A DNA stretch of 64,000 nt from Torreya grandis (lineage: Eukaryota > Streptophyta > Pinopsida > Cupressales > Taxaceae): assembly GCA_037957365.1 (NCBI GenBank), contig JARHVA010004254.1, forward strand, positions 392,001 through 456,000, in the 5' to 3' direction. Numbering within the stretch: the first letter of the stretch is position 1; each line of letters begins with the position of its first letter. Below the pieces are notes generated by a model, which saw nothing but the letters and a program-made list of their open reading frames with translations, was not told where the DNA came from and did no database searches. The position numbers and the translations under genes were made by a program. This document shows, in pieces, positions 38,920-50,800 of the stretch.

Positions 38920-39240
38920 TGGTAATTTTATGAGGAGGGACGGGTCCTATCTATGGTCTTACACTGTAAATTCATAAAAGAGAAGCCCACGAGGGTGATA
39001 AAGAAACAAGTGAAAGATAAACAAAATATTGTAGTTTTGTGAGGAACCTCGGGTCCTATCCATGATCTTACAAAGAAACTCACAAAAGATAAACCCAAGG
39101 TGTGCCAAAAAAAGATTGAAAAACATAAATGAGAAAAATAAGTAAAATATAATAATTTTGTGAGGAGTGTTGGGTTCTATCTACAATTTTACAAAGCAAC
39201 TCACAAAATAGAAACCCATGAGGGTGCCAAAAGTAAAAAG
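38920..39240. repeat. Three diverged tandem repeats of about 105-125 bp
   Basis: Blocks starting near 38930, 39036 and 39160 share TTTTGTGAGGA, GGGTCCTATCTA and, about 40 bases on, CTCACAAAA followed by AACCCA and AGGGTG. The units lie within the noncoding part of element D. Confidence 0.8.
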
Positions 39241-39367
39241 TTAAAATATAAATAAGACTATGGTAAAGAAAGAGGTAAATGCTAAATAAAGGGAGAAAAA
39301 TGATCATAAAGCTACTAAGGCAAAGAATGATAAAAAACAATAATAAAATAGATATATGAGGACAAAA

Positions 39368-41812
39368 TTAAAAAAAAATGCCAAATGTAATGTGTAAAAA
39401 AAACCCAAGAATGTAAAGAAAAATAATGATTCTTGTAAATTGAAAATAAAAGAAAGAAAGTGCACAAAAATAGAGAAAGATGAGACAAAAAGAACAAGTA
39501 GAATCTATGCTAATGTCTATGTCAAAGATGAGCATGTGAAATACAATTTTATAAGTCTCATAAGGTTTTTTGAAGCTAAGTTTGGTTGCTATTATGCATT
39601 GGAGAAGAAGAGTGGGCATCTCAAGATGCCCCAATGGGTAAGTGGTTGTAGGGATGGGCATTACAAGATGACCCAAAGTCTGAAGGGACATGTGCATGGG
39701 CATCGTAAGATGCCCCAACATGTGAATTGGAGTGAGGTAACATTAAATTATTAAAATGATTTGTATTGGGTTGGTAGGTGTATTTGGAGATAGGTAAATG
39801 TGTTGTTTTTTTATATTTTAAGGAGGATGAATATGACATATGAGGAGATAAAGGAGGTAAAGGAGGACCATGGATGATATGCTTTTGAGTAGGCATTTCA
39901 ACTAAGTACTCCTTTAGTTCATGTGACATAATAGGTTGAGGTTCAATGGATGAAATTATATGTTTAAAGTTGTTCATGTTAGCTATCCTTTCCTTATTAG
40001 TGTAGGTAGAAGGATCAACTTTGGTTTGAACAAAATTAGTGGATTAGGTGTAGGTATAGAATGATTATTTTTTATCATTAGGTAGTTGATTTTAATGTGA
40101 TTGTGGTTATTGAGATTGAAATTTATAAGCTTGAAGATAGCCTTGATAAAATTTATTTGTTAGAGTATAAAGATTGAAATGTGGACCAAGCAAGGAAGAA
40201 ATAAGAAAGTGATAAAGATCATGACAAGACTCATGAGAATGACTTATAGTAGCATGCCACCAATAAGATTTTTCAAGATTATACCATTTTTTAGGAGGTT
40301 TGGAAGGATCAAAGCTCATAGGTGTAGAGGGTGGCAATTGATTCTTAAGTTATTCAAGACTCAAGGGAGGGTGGGTTAGGTTAAAATTGGTTGAATTGGA
40401 TGCTCCATTTTGAGGTTGGGGAGGTTTGGATGAATAAATGTTAAGAGAAAGTGACTGAAAAGTTTATTTAGTATTTTTTTGAGGTGTAATTGAGTCATAA
40501 TAAAGTCTTACCTTTTTTCTTGGTCTAAGTATTCTTCTAAAGCTTTAGGTGAAAAGATTCAAACTTTGTATTAAAGGGGAGGTTTAAGAGTAGTGACAAA
40601 TAGTTTTAAAAGAGTGTCATCATTCATGTTATGGTACACTTTAAGACCAAGATACTTACATCATTTGATGAAAGTATGAGCATATTCATTAGGAAGTTGC
40701 TTGGCATTGTTGAAATGGCTAAGGTAATTTTTAGGAAGGTCATCATGTTGGAATTCCTTCATTACGACATTGATTAAATCCTCAAGTTATGAGATGGAAT
40801 GTCTAGGAAGTTGGTTGTACCATTCAAGTGCATCACCAACAAAGGTTTTAGATAAGATCTTGGTGGTAGTAAATGTGTTAGTTTGGACCCATTCCTTATA
40901 AAGATTACTAAAATAATTAAGAAAGATAGTAGGGTCTTTAGTCCCATTCTATGTGATAGTTGGAGAAATGTTTCTAATATCTATGGATGCAATGAATGGG
41001 GATAAAGGTTTATTTTGAAGATGTTGAAGCATTTTTTTATTAATTGGAGGTTGAGGGATGATATTCCCATTGGCATATCTAAGAGGAGGAGGGACAAAAT
41101 TTTGATTTGGTTGAGACATGATGATTTGAGGTGGTTGACTAGTCATGTTTAATAAATGTTATTGCATGTTCATCATTTGAGATTTATTGGTTTTTTGCAT
41201 GATGTTAATTTGATGTATCACTTGTGTAAGGAGTTGAGTTGTATCAATATGTGGGTTGGATTTTGTAAGAGTGGTATTAACGTTGATAGGAAGAGGATTA
41301 TTAGTGTTGGTGGGAGGAGAATTCTTTGTAGATGGAGGATTCCCAAAATTAGTTTTAGTTATCTTAAGTGTGATAGAAATAGAAGGAAGCTTGGTAAAGC
41401 CACCATTCTTGTGAGGAGTTTAAATATTATTATCATCAAGTTTCCTAAATAATTGGGAACCATCTAGATTATCAATTTTAGTGGTTTCAACCATGTTACT
41501 TTGGGAATTGATAAGACTTGGTGATCTTGTTATGGGTGTAACAAGAGGATTATGAACATTGGTTGTAAGGGTATGAGTGTTGATAGGAGAGGTATTATTT
41601 AGTGGAAGATTCCCAAAATTGGTATTTAGAAGAGGATTAGGATGAATGACCTCAACTACATTACAATGTGTAGTGATTGGTTTTGGTTTAAGAGAAGAGG
41701 AAGGAAGAAATTAGATAGTTTCATCTGAAGTAATGACATAAGTGAGGTTATTATCCAAATCCTTAATTATGCAATATTTTTTACTAAAATAATGTTAAAT
41801 AGATGTCATCAT
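39368..41812 (-). pseudogene. Element D gag-like polyprotein (broken)
   Basis: Minus-strand frame starting near the ATG at 41812. N-terminal third: Asn/Pro/Thr-rich, low complexity, with FVPPPLRYANGNIIPQPP. Middle (about 40560-40950): a retrotransposon gag domain readable as KTFVGDALEWYNQLPRHSIS, then MKEFQHDDLPKNYLSHFNNA and LPNEYAHTFIK, with the conserved W and the L..F.Q...E Y...F spacing. C-terminal part (39368-40337): Pro/His-rich, with three LGHLxMP repeats. No zinc knuckle, protease or RT is seen. Stops and shifts break it. Family assignment rests on the gag domain pattern only. Confidence 0.7.
39610..39722. repeat. Three GGGCATC...GATGCCC palindromes
   Basis: GGGCATCTCAAGATGCCCC (near 39614), a mutated copy GGGCATTACAAGATGACCC (near 39656) and GGGCATCGTAAGATGCCCC (near 39698) recur every 42 bp. 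On the minus strand they encode the LGHLxMP repeats of the element D gag-like frame, and each could form a short stem-loop. Confidence 0.8.
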
Positions 41813-41864
41813 GATGAGATAATACTAGATAACCACACAAGGAAAATAGGAAGAGGTAGGAAAC

Positions 41865-43380
41865 TATACAAGGTCAACTAAGTCAATCCAGTATAGGAAA
41901 TAGGGCCTACAAATTGTATAGGGTCGACTGGGTGAATCTAGTATAACAAACAAAAGCTAAGAAAATGGAAAATAGGGTGTGTAAATAGCATAGAGTTGAC
42001 TGAGTTGATCTAATACAATGAATAGAGTCCATAAAAAAGTATAGGGTCGATTGGGTGGACCCAGTATACTAGAAAGGGAAATTTAAGAATCCTATAACAT
42101 ATATGTGAACTGAAACAAGATAAATTTTTCAAGTAATTTGAAAATAAATGATAGAAAGAAAATAAATAATAAATTGGATTAACACTGGCCAATCTAATTG
42201 AAGCACACAACACAAAACCTTGCACCAACACTTGCTAATACAATTTTTTCCAATACAAAATACTATTGAGTAAAGAGCAAGTATCAACTTAGAAAGTAAA
42301 TAGCTAACTAATTGGTCAACATAAATATTAATTACATTATTAAGATATGTTTTTAAATGTGATGAGAATTTAGCTATAAGGAACTAGAATGGCAATCTAC
42401 GTACATTTTTAAGTAGTTTGGGCTGAAAGGGACTGTAGTGGAAATGATACATGCTTGGTATTGAGGGGCCTACCCCCTCACTTCACACATCATAGTGATA
42501 AGGGTGTCAGGTGCTTAGCCATTGTATACCATTAAACATGTTTTATAATTGACCAGTGTATCAAGTCAGCTTCCCCCTTGGTGATGAAATCCAAGTAAGT
42601 TGGCTTTGGATAGACAAATGTTAAAATATTTGTTTAGATTATGTGATTTGGCCATGTGTGCATAAAATAGAAAATAGTGAACTAAATTATTAATTAAAAA
42701 CCACCTAATTAAACTATGTGATCTATTCTAAGCATGCAAACAACAAGAAATGAAAGTGTGAATTAATAATATCATATAAGGTTAATTCCAATTTTGAAAC
42801 AAGGTACAATGTTGCTATGGTCAATAATGTATGCAAAAAATATAGAACAAGGTCGACAAGGTCAAACCTATACTATGAAATTAAGGTCTGAAAATGAATA
42901 AGGTTAGTAGAGCAACCCAATTATCCATACATCATATAGAACATAGAACTGGGTTGGTAGGGTTGATCCAGTTGACTATGCAAGGGTAGTTTTAAAGACT
43001 ACAAACTATAAAAGGAAATACTAAATAAAGATATAGAGAGATAGAAAGGAACCTTGGTAGATCAGAGATGTAAAGAATGAAGATTTTTGTTCAATAGCTT
43101 TGATATATGCTTGCAAATTTTACTAACTAGGTTGACTGGGTCGATCAAGCTTTAAATAAACTTAATGTTGAGTGCCTAAAATGTATAGGGTTGACTAGGT
43201 CGACCTAGTATGTTGAACTAGATATATAAAAATGTATAAGGTCGACTGGGTTGACCTAGTAGTCTAAATTAGAAGTCTAAAAACCTGTACTGGGTCATCT
43301 TAGTCGATCTATTTGCCTATTCTAAAAAACTTATGCATAAAGATTAGAACTGGGTCGACAGAGTTGATCTAGTATGATAG
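41865..43380. repeat. Array of degenerate GTCGAC-type palindromes in element D leader
   Basis: A dyad motif close to GGTCGACTGGGTCGACC, usually followed by TAGTA, recurs near 41871, 41921, 41996, 42044, 42850, 42902, 42953, 43130, 43190, 43239, 43291 and 43352. Spacing within clusters is about 45-75 bp. Further copies lie in the LTRs (near 36420, 36531, 44233 and 44341). It sits between the 5' LTR and gag. Function is unknown; regulatory binding or RNA hairpins are possible. Confidence 0.8.
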
Positions 43381-43457
43381 ATATATCATAAAAATAATGA
43401 AATAAATTGAGATAAATATTGTAAGGGTTATTTTCATGTTGGTTTCACTAGAATTTA

Positions 43458-44658
43458 TGCAATTAGAAATGCATCATGTCTATAAATTGATCCTAGCTCA
43501 GAGAAGATAGAACATACCTACACTTTTGATTGGAAATACATTTGTTAAGCAATAACATGACCAATATGGGGATTCGCTATACCCAATTATGGGATAAATT
43601 GTCACAATACACCATGCTAGGAAGAGTTATAAAGACTACAGTCTAACACAATCATGCAACAACCCTAAAAGAATCCTAGGTTTAATATTCACTCTATTCT
43701 AATAAATAAGAAAGTAAATCTAATCTAGTGCACACTAATTCTTGTGGCACAAAGTGGGGGTTAGAAATAAAACAAAATAAATTAAACATGCATAGAATAT
43801 ATATACTCATATCAATGTATACAGAATCCTAATACATAGGAATAGAGTCACAACTACATTATATATCTATTCTTACAAAGGAGAAATAAAGTTAGGAATA
43901 CTTACCTTGAAGATGAACCCATGGAGCCTCAATGTCTTCCTTGGCCAAGGTGATTTGTAAGAGATTAGTGTGATATGTAAGGATAAAAAATACAAATCAG
44001 ATCTAGGCTACACAACATATCTATGCATTCAAAAGACTTCTCCACAAGACAAGATCCATGTCTCCAAAGTAAGTATGGAACCCTAAGCTTTATTCCTCAA
44101 GTAGAATGGTTAATAATTAAATGTTTTTTCACACTTATTACTATTTTATTCTATTCTTACAAATGGTTATAAATGAACTTGTATATATATGAGGATCTTA
44201 CCCTAAATCCTCCTAGAAATATTGATTCTACAAGGTGGACCTGGTCGACCCTGTATGTTTTTTAGGATAATTCACTAGGTCTGATTTAGGTTGGTTGAAA
44301 GTCTAACAAACCTAAAAAGTGAAAAATACCCCTAGATTGTATAGGGTCGACCCAGTTGACCTAGTACAGTCAACTATCCAAAAGGGAATTAAGGCAAGAA
44401 AAGGAGGATGGAAAGAGGAAAATCACTGGAATAGGTAAGACCAAGAAGAATAAGCTTAGGGTAAATGGTTTTAAGAGAAAAATGTGTAGATGGCAAGTGG
44501 AAAAAGGGACAACAATATTATGAAGCACCAATGGTCTACCCACACCTTTCCCAATACACCCCTTAAGGCATGCACTCAGAGAGATTAAGACTTAATAGGT
44601 TCTTATAAGATACAAAGTGTCAGTAATCAATAAAAGTTAAAAATATTATGTGTATACA
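43458..44658 (-). repeat. Element D 5' LTR (1201 bp)
   Basis: Partner of 35644-36844 and of identical length. It lies upstream of the gag-like frame on the minus strand. It contains two of the GTCGAC-type dyads (near 44233 and 44341). Confidence 0.93.
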
Positions 44659-44899
44659 TTATGATGTTCTTTTCACCTTTTAGTTGATCATCTAAATTGA
44701 CTATGTTTTCTAGAGTAACCAAATCCATAGGTATCTTGTTTGTCTTCAATTGGATGATTTGATCTCTCTATTGATCCTGGAGTCTTGACTAGTCCCTATC
44801 AAAGAATTCAGCTTCTTCTCTTAGAAAGTTGATAATTTATTAGTCACTATCGAAGACTTGCCAATTTTTTGTATTATTAGGGATAGATGGCCTTACTAT

Positions 44900-45365
44900 C
44901 AACCTTACATGCTAGATATTTTTCTTCTTTATTTCTTTAGATAAGTTATATTGTGAGCCTACTAAGGCCATATGATCAACATCTTTGTTATGTGCTCTTG
45001 GTACCGCTTGAATGTTTAAAGTAGTAAAGTCTTTTAACAGGTCCCAAACCTTATGTTTGTAAGATCTTAGAAAATTATTCTTAGTTAAATTTTTGGATCT
45101 CACTTGGTGAACAATCAACTCACTATCACCAAATATTTATAGATATTTTATCCCTCTCCTTGGCTAATTGTAGACCTCATATCAAAGCCTCATATTCAAC
45201 TACAATGTTTGTATAGCTGAACTAAAGTTTGAAAGAATAGAAATAGCTCTCCTTTCATGGAGATATCAATACAATACCTTCACCTATACCATTCTTTCTT
45301 CTCAAACCATTGAAGAAAAATTCCACATTCCTTGTAGATCTTTGACTGGTTTTACTAGGTTTGAG
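44900..45365 (-). pseudogene. Element B additional RNase H upstream of RT
   Basis: The minus strand reads VEFFFNGLRRKNGIGEGIVL, then VVEYEAL, then IFGDSELIVHQVRSKNL and VPRAHNKDVDHMAL. This is the D-E-D-D layout of the additional RNase H found in Tat/Ogre-type gypsy elements. The first Asp is replaced by Asn (FFNG); the Glu, the middle Asp and the last Asp are present. One frameshift lies near 45150 and there are several stops. It sits after the protease and before the RT remnant, whereas in the Tat elements I know it follows the RT-linked RNase H. Confidence 0.8.
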
Positions 45366-45699
45366 ATAATTGCATCATTTTGATGAATGTAATATTTACC
45401 TAATCCTATTTCCTGTACAGAGTCATATGGATCAAAATGGAGGGATGATCCTTATTCATCTAGATGAGTGTTTGGAATCTCTTCTACAGGTGTTGTAACT
45501 TCATGATCATCCTCCTCTTCCTAGTTTTATAGTGTGTATTTCATGTCTACAGGGATAGGATTATATAGATTGATATGATCTTTTATGATTGGTTCATCTC
45601 TTATTATTACTATAGTTCCATATCTCATCCTAAGAAACATGTGAGACCAATCCATAGATATATATCCTTCCCTTTTTGTATTGAAATCTCATGAAAGAT

Positions 45700-45994
45700 A
45701 AATGACAAAATAAGGGGGAAGATCTATAATTAAGATATCTTAAAAATTTGACAATCTTGGACATGCATGGATAGTGATATTTAGCCCTTTTATTACTCCT
45801 ACTATTTGAATATCAATCCCATCCAATTGAACCCCACCTTTATTAATAGGTGTATACTTTATACCAAGGGCATCAGCTATTTTCTTGGGCATAATAAAAC
45901 TACTAGCCCCTAAATTTGCCATGCAGTTATGAATAAGATGCTTCCCTACTATGAGTGAAAAATATAAAGGGGTAGTCTTATCAATTTTTCTCAT
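45700..45994 (-). pseudogene. Element B aspartic protease (retropepsin)
   Basis: An 84-codon open stretch reads PLYFSLIVGKHLIHNCMANL and then GASSFIMPKKIADALG, matching the gypsy protease pattern around the catalytic D-S/T-G-A-S. Here the triad position reads N-L-G, so the catalytic Asp is lost. The following LDGIDIQIVGVIKGLNI matches the flap and beta-strand region. It sits between gag and the upstream RNase H, in a different frame from gag. Confidence 0.82.
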
Positions 45995-46399
45995 TTTAGT
46001 GTTAGTTTATGGTTGACACAAAATTAATTTTGGCATTAGGTCCCTTGGTTGGAACCTTGTCCAATATTTGGAATTTTTTCAAAGTTTCCTATAACAAATA
46101 TCTTTACATTAAAATGGATAGTGCTTCCTATATAGTGACATTAAAATTGGTATTATTCATCTAATAAAAATGCTAAAAGGAATATTACCAACCTTTGTTG
46201 GTGCCTTTGAAAGAGATATGTCTTCTTTCATGAGATTTGGAGTTGGCACTTTTGCTTTGGGATGGACCATGGGAACAAAGAGTGTGTTTTATATTATGTT
46301 TCTCTTTGCTCAGTTCTTGTGCAACTTTAAAAAATTTAGCTTGTTCTACCCTAGGGGGTTAATCACTTTATATGTATCTTTTCTTTGAACACATATTGG

Positions 46400-47570
46400 T
46401 TTCCACTAGTCCTCCACCATTGAACAATGCCTCCTCTAGCTAGTTTAAAAGAGTAGCCTCACCTTGAGTAGGTTCTTGTGTAGCTACTTATTGGGAAGTG
46501 GATTCCTCTTGATATCTTTATGTGTTTGATATGCCTTGCACCATCAAGTATTGATTGATAACACTACTAGGACAAGTTTTCTATTTATGTAATTGATAAA
46601 AATGATAACACCATTCATACTCCTGAGTGAGGTTGTTTTGAACAAGCACAATAGCTTTAGAAGTACTTGGTACTAATAGAGCCTACATGTTTGGAGGTTT
46701 TGCTTGCATATTTTGACCTTGTGGCTATGAATTTCCTTGGTAGGGCTACCTATTGGGTTGGTATTCTAGGTGAACCTACTAATAAGGCTTGTAGTTCTGG
46801 TATTGTTTCCTCTTCATTACTACTAACTCATTTCCAAAACTTTTGAGTAGTGACTTAACATCATATAAATCATTTATAGGTGTGGGATTTAAATTTGGTA
46901 CTTTTATCGTGGTGGGAATTAGAGCAATTGTAGGTGGTGTAGGAGGTATTTCTAGAATTAGAGGCATTAGTGGCCTTGGGATAATTTTTCCTACTTAAAT
47001 TAAATAATTTTTTGCCCTTATTATAATTTCATAAGCATTGGGAAGTATGTTGCCACCCATTGACTAAATCATAATAGTTATATCACTATTTAGGGATCTA
47101 AAGTAATATATAAAAGCATTATTTGGATTTGGCTTGACCAATACTAGAATTCCATTCCATGTCTTTTGAAAATGGAAATTGAAGTTAGTCATGTTCTCAT
47201 GAGGAGCCCATTGAATAGTAGTTAACTATTCAACCAGGGAAAGGTGGTCACTCTTGTCTTCAAATTAGGTACATAGTGTAGTTCCAAGGTCATCCCAAAC
47301 ATGAATAAAACTAGGTGGAATACCTTTGTACCATTATAAATCTTTATCTTTGAAAGAGGAGACTAGGATCCTGATTGCAACAATATCTTGTGCCACATTG
47401 TGGACTGAACAAAGATTAGCAATATCTTGTATGTGTTCCATATAAGTGGTGGAAGTTTCACTAGTAAAATATGGAAGGATTTTTAAATCCAAGGTAGGTA
47501 TAACATCATACTAGGCCAACTAGATTGGGTTGCCTCCATTGAAAGTTATGAAATTTAAATTTCTAGCCAT
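46400..47570 (-). pseudogene. Element B gag
   Basis: The start is the ATG at 47570 (MARNLNFITFNGGNPI). The frame runs without a shift to 46779 (264 codons). The gag domain includes WYKGIPPSFIHVWDDLGT, then FEDKSDHLSLVE, NMTNFNFHFQKTWNGI and YEIIIRAKN, the W...F...L..E..F..F layout of retrotransposon gag. A Pro-rich stretch follows, and a degraded zinc knuckle (WCYHFYQLHK, then TCP; second Cys is Phe) lies near 46569-46616. All six stops in the domain are TAA or TAG, and most sit where Gln is expected. It lies about 310 bases downstream of the 5' LTR end. Confidence 0.88.
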
Positions 47571-47829
47571 TATGAGAGGTATGAAATTGATGGGAGTAGT
47601 TAAAACAGATGTAAATAAAATTAAAATATATACTCTAGGGTAAATTAAAAATGATTTTGATCTCTTTTTAGATGGAAATTATAATTCCAAAAAATCAACT
47701 CTCTTACCTTTAGTAGATGATATTATTTATTTGCTTGGATACGTAAACCTTGAAATTCTAATATGTAAGCTAGTGGAGTCGCTAGGTGATTTTCAAATTT
47801 ATACGAGGATCGTATAACACTCATTGAGA

Positions 47830-47879
47830 ATATTACCAATCTCTTTGTAATTTTTGGGTCCCACCAAGCATGTAAAAAA
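47830..47879 (-). promoter_or_regulatory. Candidate primer-binding site region of element B
   Basis: Directly after the LTR end, the minus strand reads TTTTTTACATGCTTGGTGGG. The same block (consensus GGCATGCTCGGTGGGA) follows the LTR in elements A and C. Spacing is what a primer-binding site requires. I cannot name the matching tRNA. About 90 bases further on lies GCGACTCCACTAG, resembling the plant tRNA-Arg primer site but too far from the LTR. Confidence 0.55.
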
Positions 47880-50800
47880 TTATTATCACATAGATTTTGC
47901 ACCCATTGTTAAAGTAATATCTCACTATGCAACAATCTAATGCTACAATGAGATCACCTCTAAGCTATAGGACCTTGGAAAATTGAGGTGAACCTCTATA
48001 GAAGGTTGAATTCCTTTCATTAAACTCGGTGCAATTGATAAATTATTAGTTTATAGAAATTATGCTTATTTAGTGATCTTTCTCCCAAAGTAAGGTTTTG
48101 ATTAGGAAAAGAGTTTTGAGAATCATATTTTAAAACTAAAAATGGTGATTACACCAAATATTTTATAATGGATTTTAATTCTTTCCTGAATGAACATAAT
48201 AGAATAGAAAATATATTGAAATTTGTAGGAGCACAAACTCATGCAAATGGGAAACCAAAGGCAATATTTTCTATTTTTCGTAAAAGGGACAAGATTCTTT
48301 TATTTTAATCAAAAAATCTTCCAAAAGGGTAGAAAATACCACAAATGAAATTTTGTGACCAAAATAAGAATTATAAGATCCAAAAATATTCAAATAAGTT
48401 TGCATACATAAATATTTCTTAGACAAGAAAGGCAAATCTTCAATTTATTCTCATTTTCTAGGTTACATCATGTAGAAGAGTTATTCAAAATATAGAATAA
48501 TAAATCTAGCAACAAAAAGATAAGATGGGCTATGCCATACTACCCATATTTATACAAAATATCTCATAAATGAGATGTAGTTAATGATGAAATCTAATGC
48601 ATAGTAGAAGAACATTCATATTTTGAAGCTCCATGAGAAGAGATGTGATCTTTAGTTGGTGGCATCCATGGCATGGTGAATAAGTGTTGAAAAAGCTCAT
48701 GCAAGAGTTGGGCATGATCCAAATTGGTATAACATGAATGAAACTTTTAAAAATTCATGCAATGCATATGTTTTATTTAGTTCAGTTGTAGCTTCATTTT
48801 CATGCAATGGGAGGTGCCAAAGTGAAACTTAATTTTAGAACAAAAGATAAGTTAATTTTTTGCAAAACCCTAATTTGTAATTTTCAAGTCAGCCTTTTAC
48901 AACTTTTAAGTCATACCACTTTGTCAAAACTAGAATTACAATTTTCAATATGTGCTTTTACAACTTAAGCAATTAAAACTTGTCAAAATGAAAAGTGTAA
49001 TTTTTAAGTCTACTTTTTATAATTTCCAACCTGTCAAAATAGAAAGTGTAAAATACACATGGCTCTTTCTCAAAAAAGATAGTTACAATTTACAAGTTAT
49101 GTTTTTGCAATTTTACAATATTTTTAAAATAATGAAACTACAATATACAAGAATGCTTTTAATATAAATAATTGATCTATTTCTAACACTTTTTCTAGCT
49201 TTTTATCCTTCTCAGCCTATAATTTCTAAACATATGCATCAAAAGCCTTGAATATCTCCTTAATTATATCTTCATCTAGGCCAAAAGAGTAGAGGTTGAT
49301 TATCACACAATCTGCTATTATATCAAAAAGTTCCCTTCTCAAAGCTTCTTATGTTTGAATTTTTGTACCCATTTTATCCAATGTATTATGATACCTGATG
49401 AAATGGTGGATAGATCTCAAGGTAAAAATTGTATCTCATGCAGATTCTTTTTCAATCACTTTTTTGAATTTATTCTAAACTTCCTCTACTGAAAGGATCT
49501 ACTCTTGATAATCTATTAGTCAACATGATAATTTATTCAACAAATATTCAATGTCATATAGCATGTTAGTGGCCTTGTCATGTGCCACTTTGGCCTTATG
49601 ACCAACCTTTGTAAGCATCTTTATTCCAAATTATGTTGCTCTATCTAACTCCTCTTACTCTCCATCATTTTTAGTATGTTTTTACAAGGAGGATGTCCAT
49701 GTCAATCGATTCCATATCTATTAATTTTATATAGAAAATATTCAATCTTTCTATCTCTCCCTCATATTTACTAACATATCCTCTCAAGGTGATCCTTCCT
49801 TTAGAATTGCATAGTGATCCATTACTATATCAATGACTTTGTTTCCCTTGGAGATGAGTTCTTCTTCCCATTCCTTAGTGGCCCTTCCCATGCTACCAAT
49901 TTCTATCACTACATCAAGTGTTGCCTGATTTGTGATCTCAATGACAGGTTGTGTTGGTTTAGGTTGTGATTATTGCACCATGGGATCTATGAATTTCTTC
50001 AATACAATCATTCATTATTCAACCTTGTTTTTCAATTCATCCTTAGTGACCTTGTCACTATCCATTTTATTAAATAAGGAATTAATCCTATATTGAACAT
50101 CATGTTTCAAACCCTCCCTCATAGGATGTCCAAGGTGAAAATTTGATACATGATAGTCCCCCACCACTATATCTTATTTTTGTTTGTCTGGTGGGGGGAC
50201 TAAAATCTCTACATACCTTTCACCTTTTGAGTCACACAATATCCTTGAAAAGGTCTAGGGAGTTATCTTATATTTATTGAGTGTATCTGAGAGACCAAAA
50301 TCCAAAGTACTTAGGGACACCATTTGCTTACATTTCTTCCCCACTATTTGTGCTAACCAATTATGGGTAGCATATTATTATGTATACAATGTCACTTGAG
50401 AATTTGTAGTTGAATATGTTGCACTAGTGGGGATGGTGATAAGTGTTATATCTTGTATTGATATTGTTGTTGATTGATAGGTAGATGTATGTGCAATTTA
50501 TTCTTCATCTATGGGCTAAAGGTCCACATTTACATCTAGGACATATTCCTTCTCTATCTATCCTATAGGGGTAGGGGTTATTATGGAAGTGGAAGAGGTA
50601 GGTACAATGGAAATAGATGTTTCTACTATGGGTATGGGATATTGAAGTGATATCAATGGGGAAGTAGACACATGGAGTTGGAATTTAGGAACTGGTGGAA
50701 GTGTGGAGTCCAAAGCTTTAAATGAGGAAATTAAAGTGGTAGGGACACTCAAGGGTGGTAAAGTTGGAAAGATGAAAGGGGATGAAGATGAAGCAAAGTT

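Larger units (their letters stand above)
35644..44658 (-). mobile_element. Element D: gag-only LTR retroelement inserted in element B pol
   Basis: About 9.0 kb, bounded by two 1201-bp direct repeats with TG...CA ends. Between them I recognise only a gag-type frame (minus strand) and no protease, RT or integrase, so D would need another element's enzymes. It splits element B pol between the upstream RNase H and RT; the flanking protein halves read on in the same direction. No clear 5-bp target duplication is visible (GTGTA on the left, TTATG on the right), perhaps because of decay. Confidence 0.82.

Noticed and set aside
37092..39497. Several minus-strand ORFs rich in Phe, Leu and Ile that look like membrane proteins
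   Set aside because: The plus strand is A-rich here, which yields hydrophobic minus-strand peptides by composition; no motif and many overlapping frames.
39440..40379. Plus-strand ORFs at 39440-39754 and 40179-40379
   Set aside because: Antisense to the element D gag-like frame, which is the more coherent reading.
41865..43380. CRISPR-like array
   Set aside because: Spacing is irregular, the motif is degenerate, and the context is a plant retroelement.
35639..44663. Possible target duplication for element D
   Set aside because: GTGTA on the left and TTATG on the right do not match, so I do not claim one.
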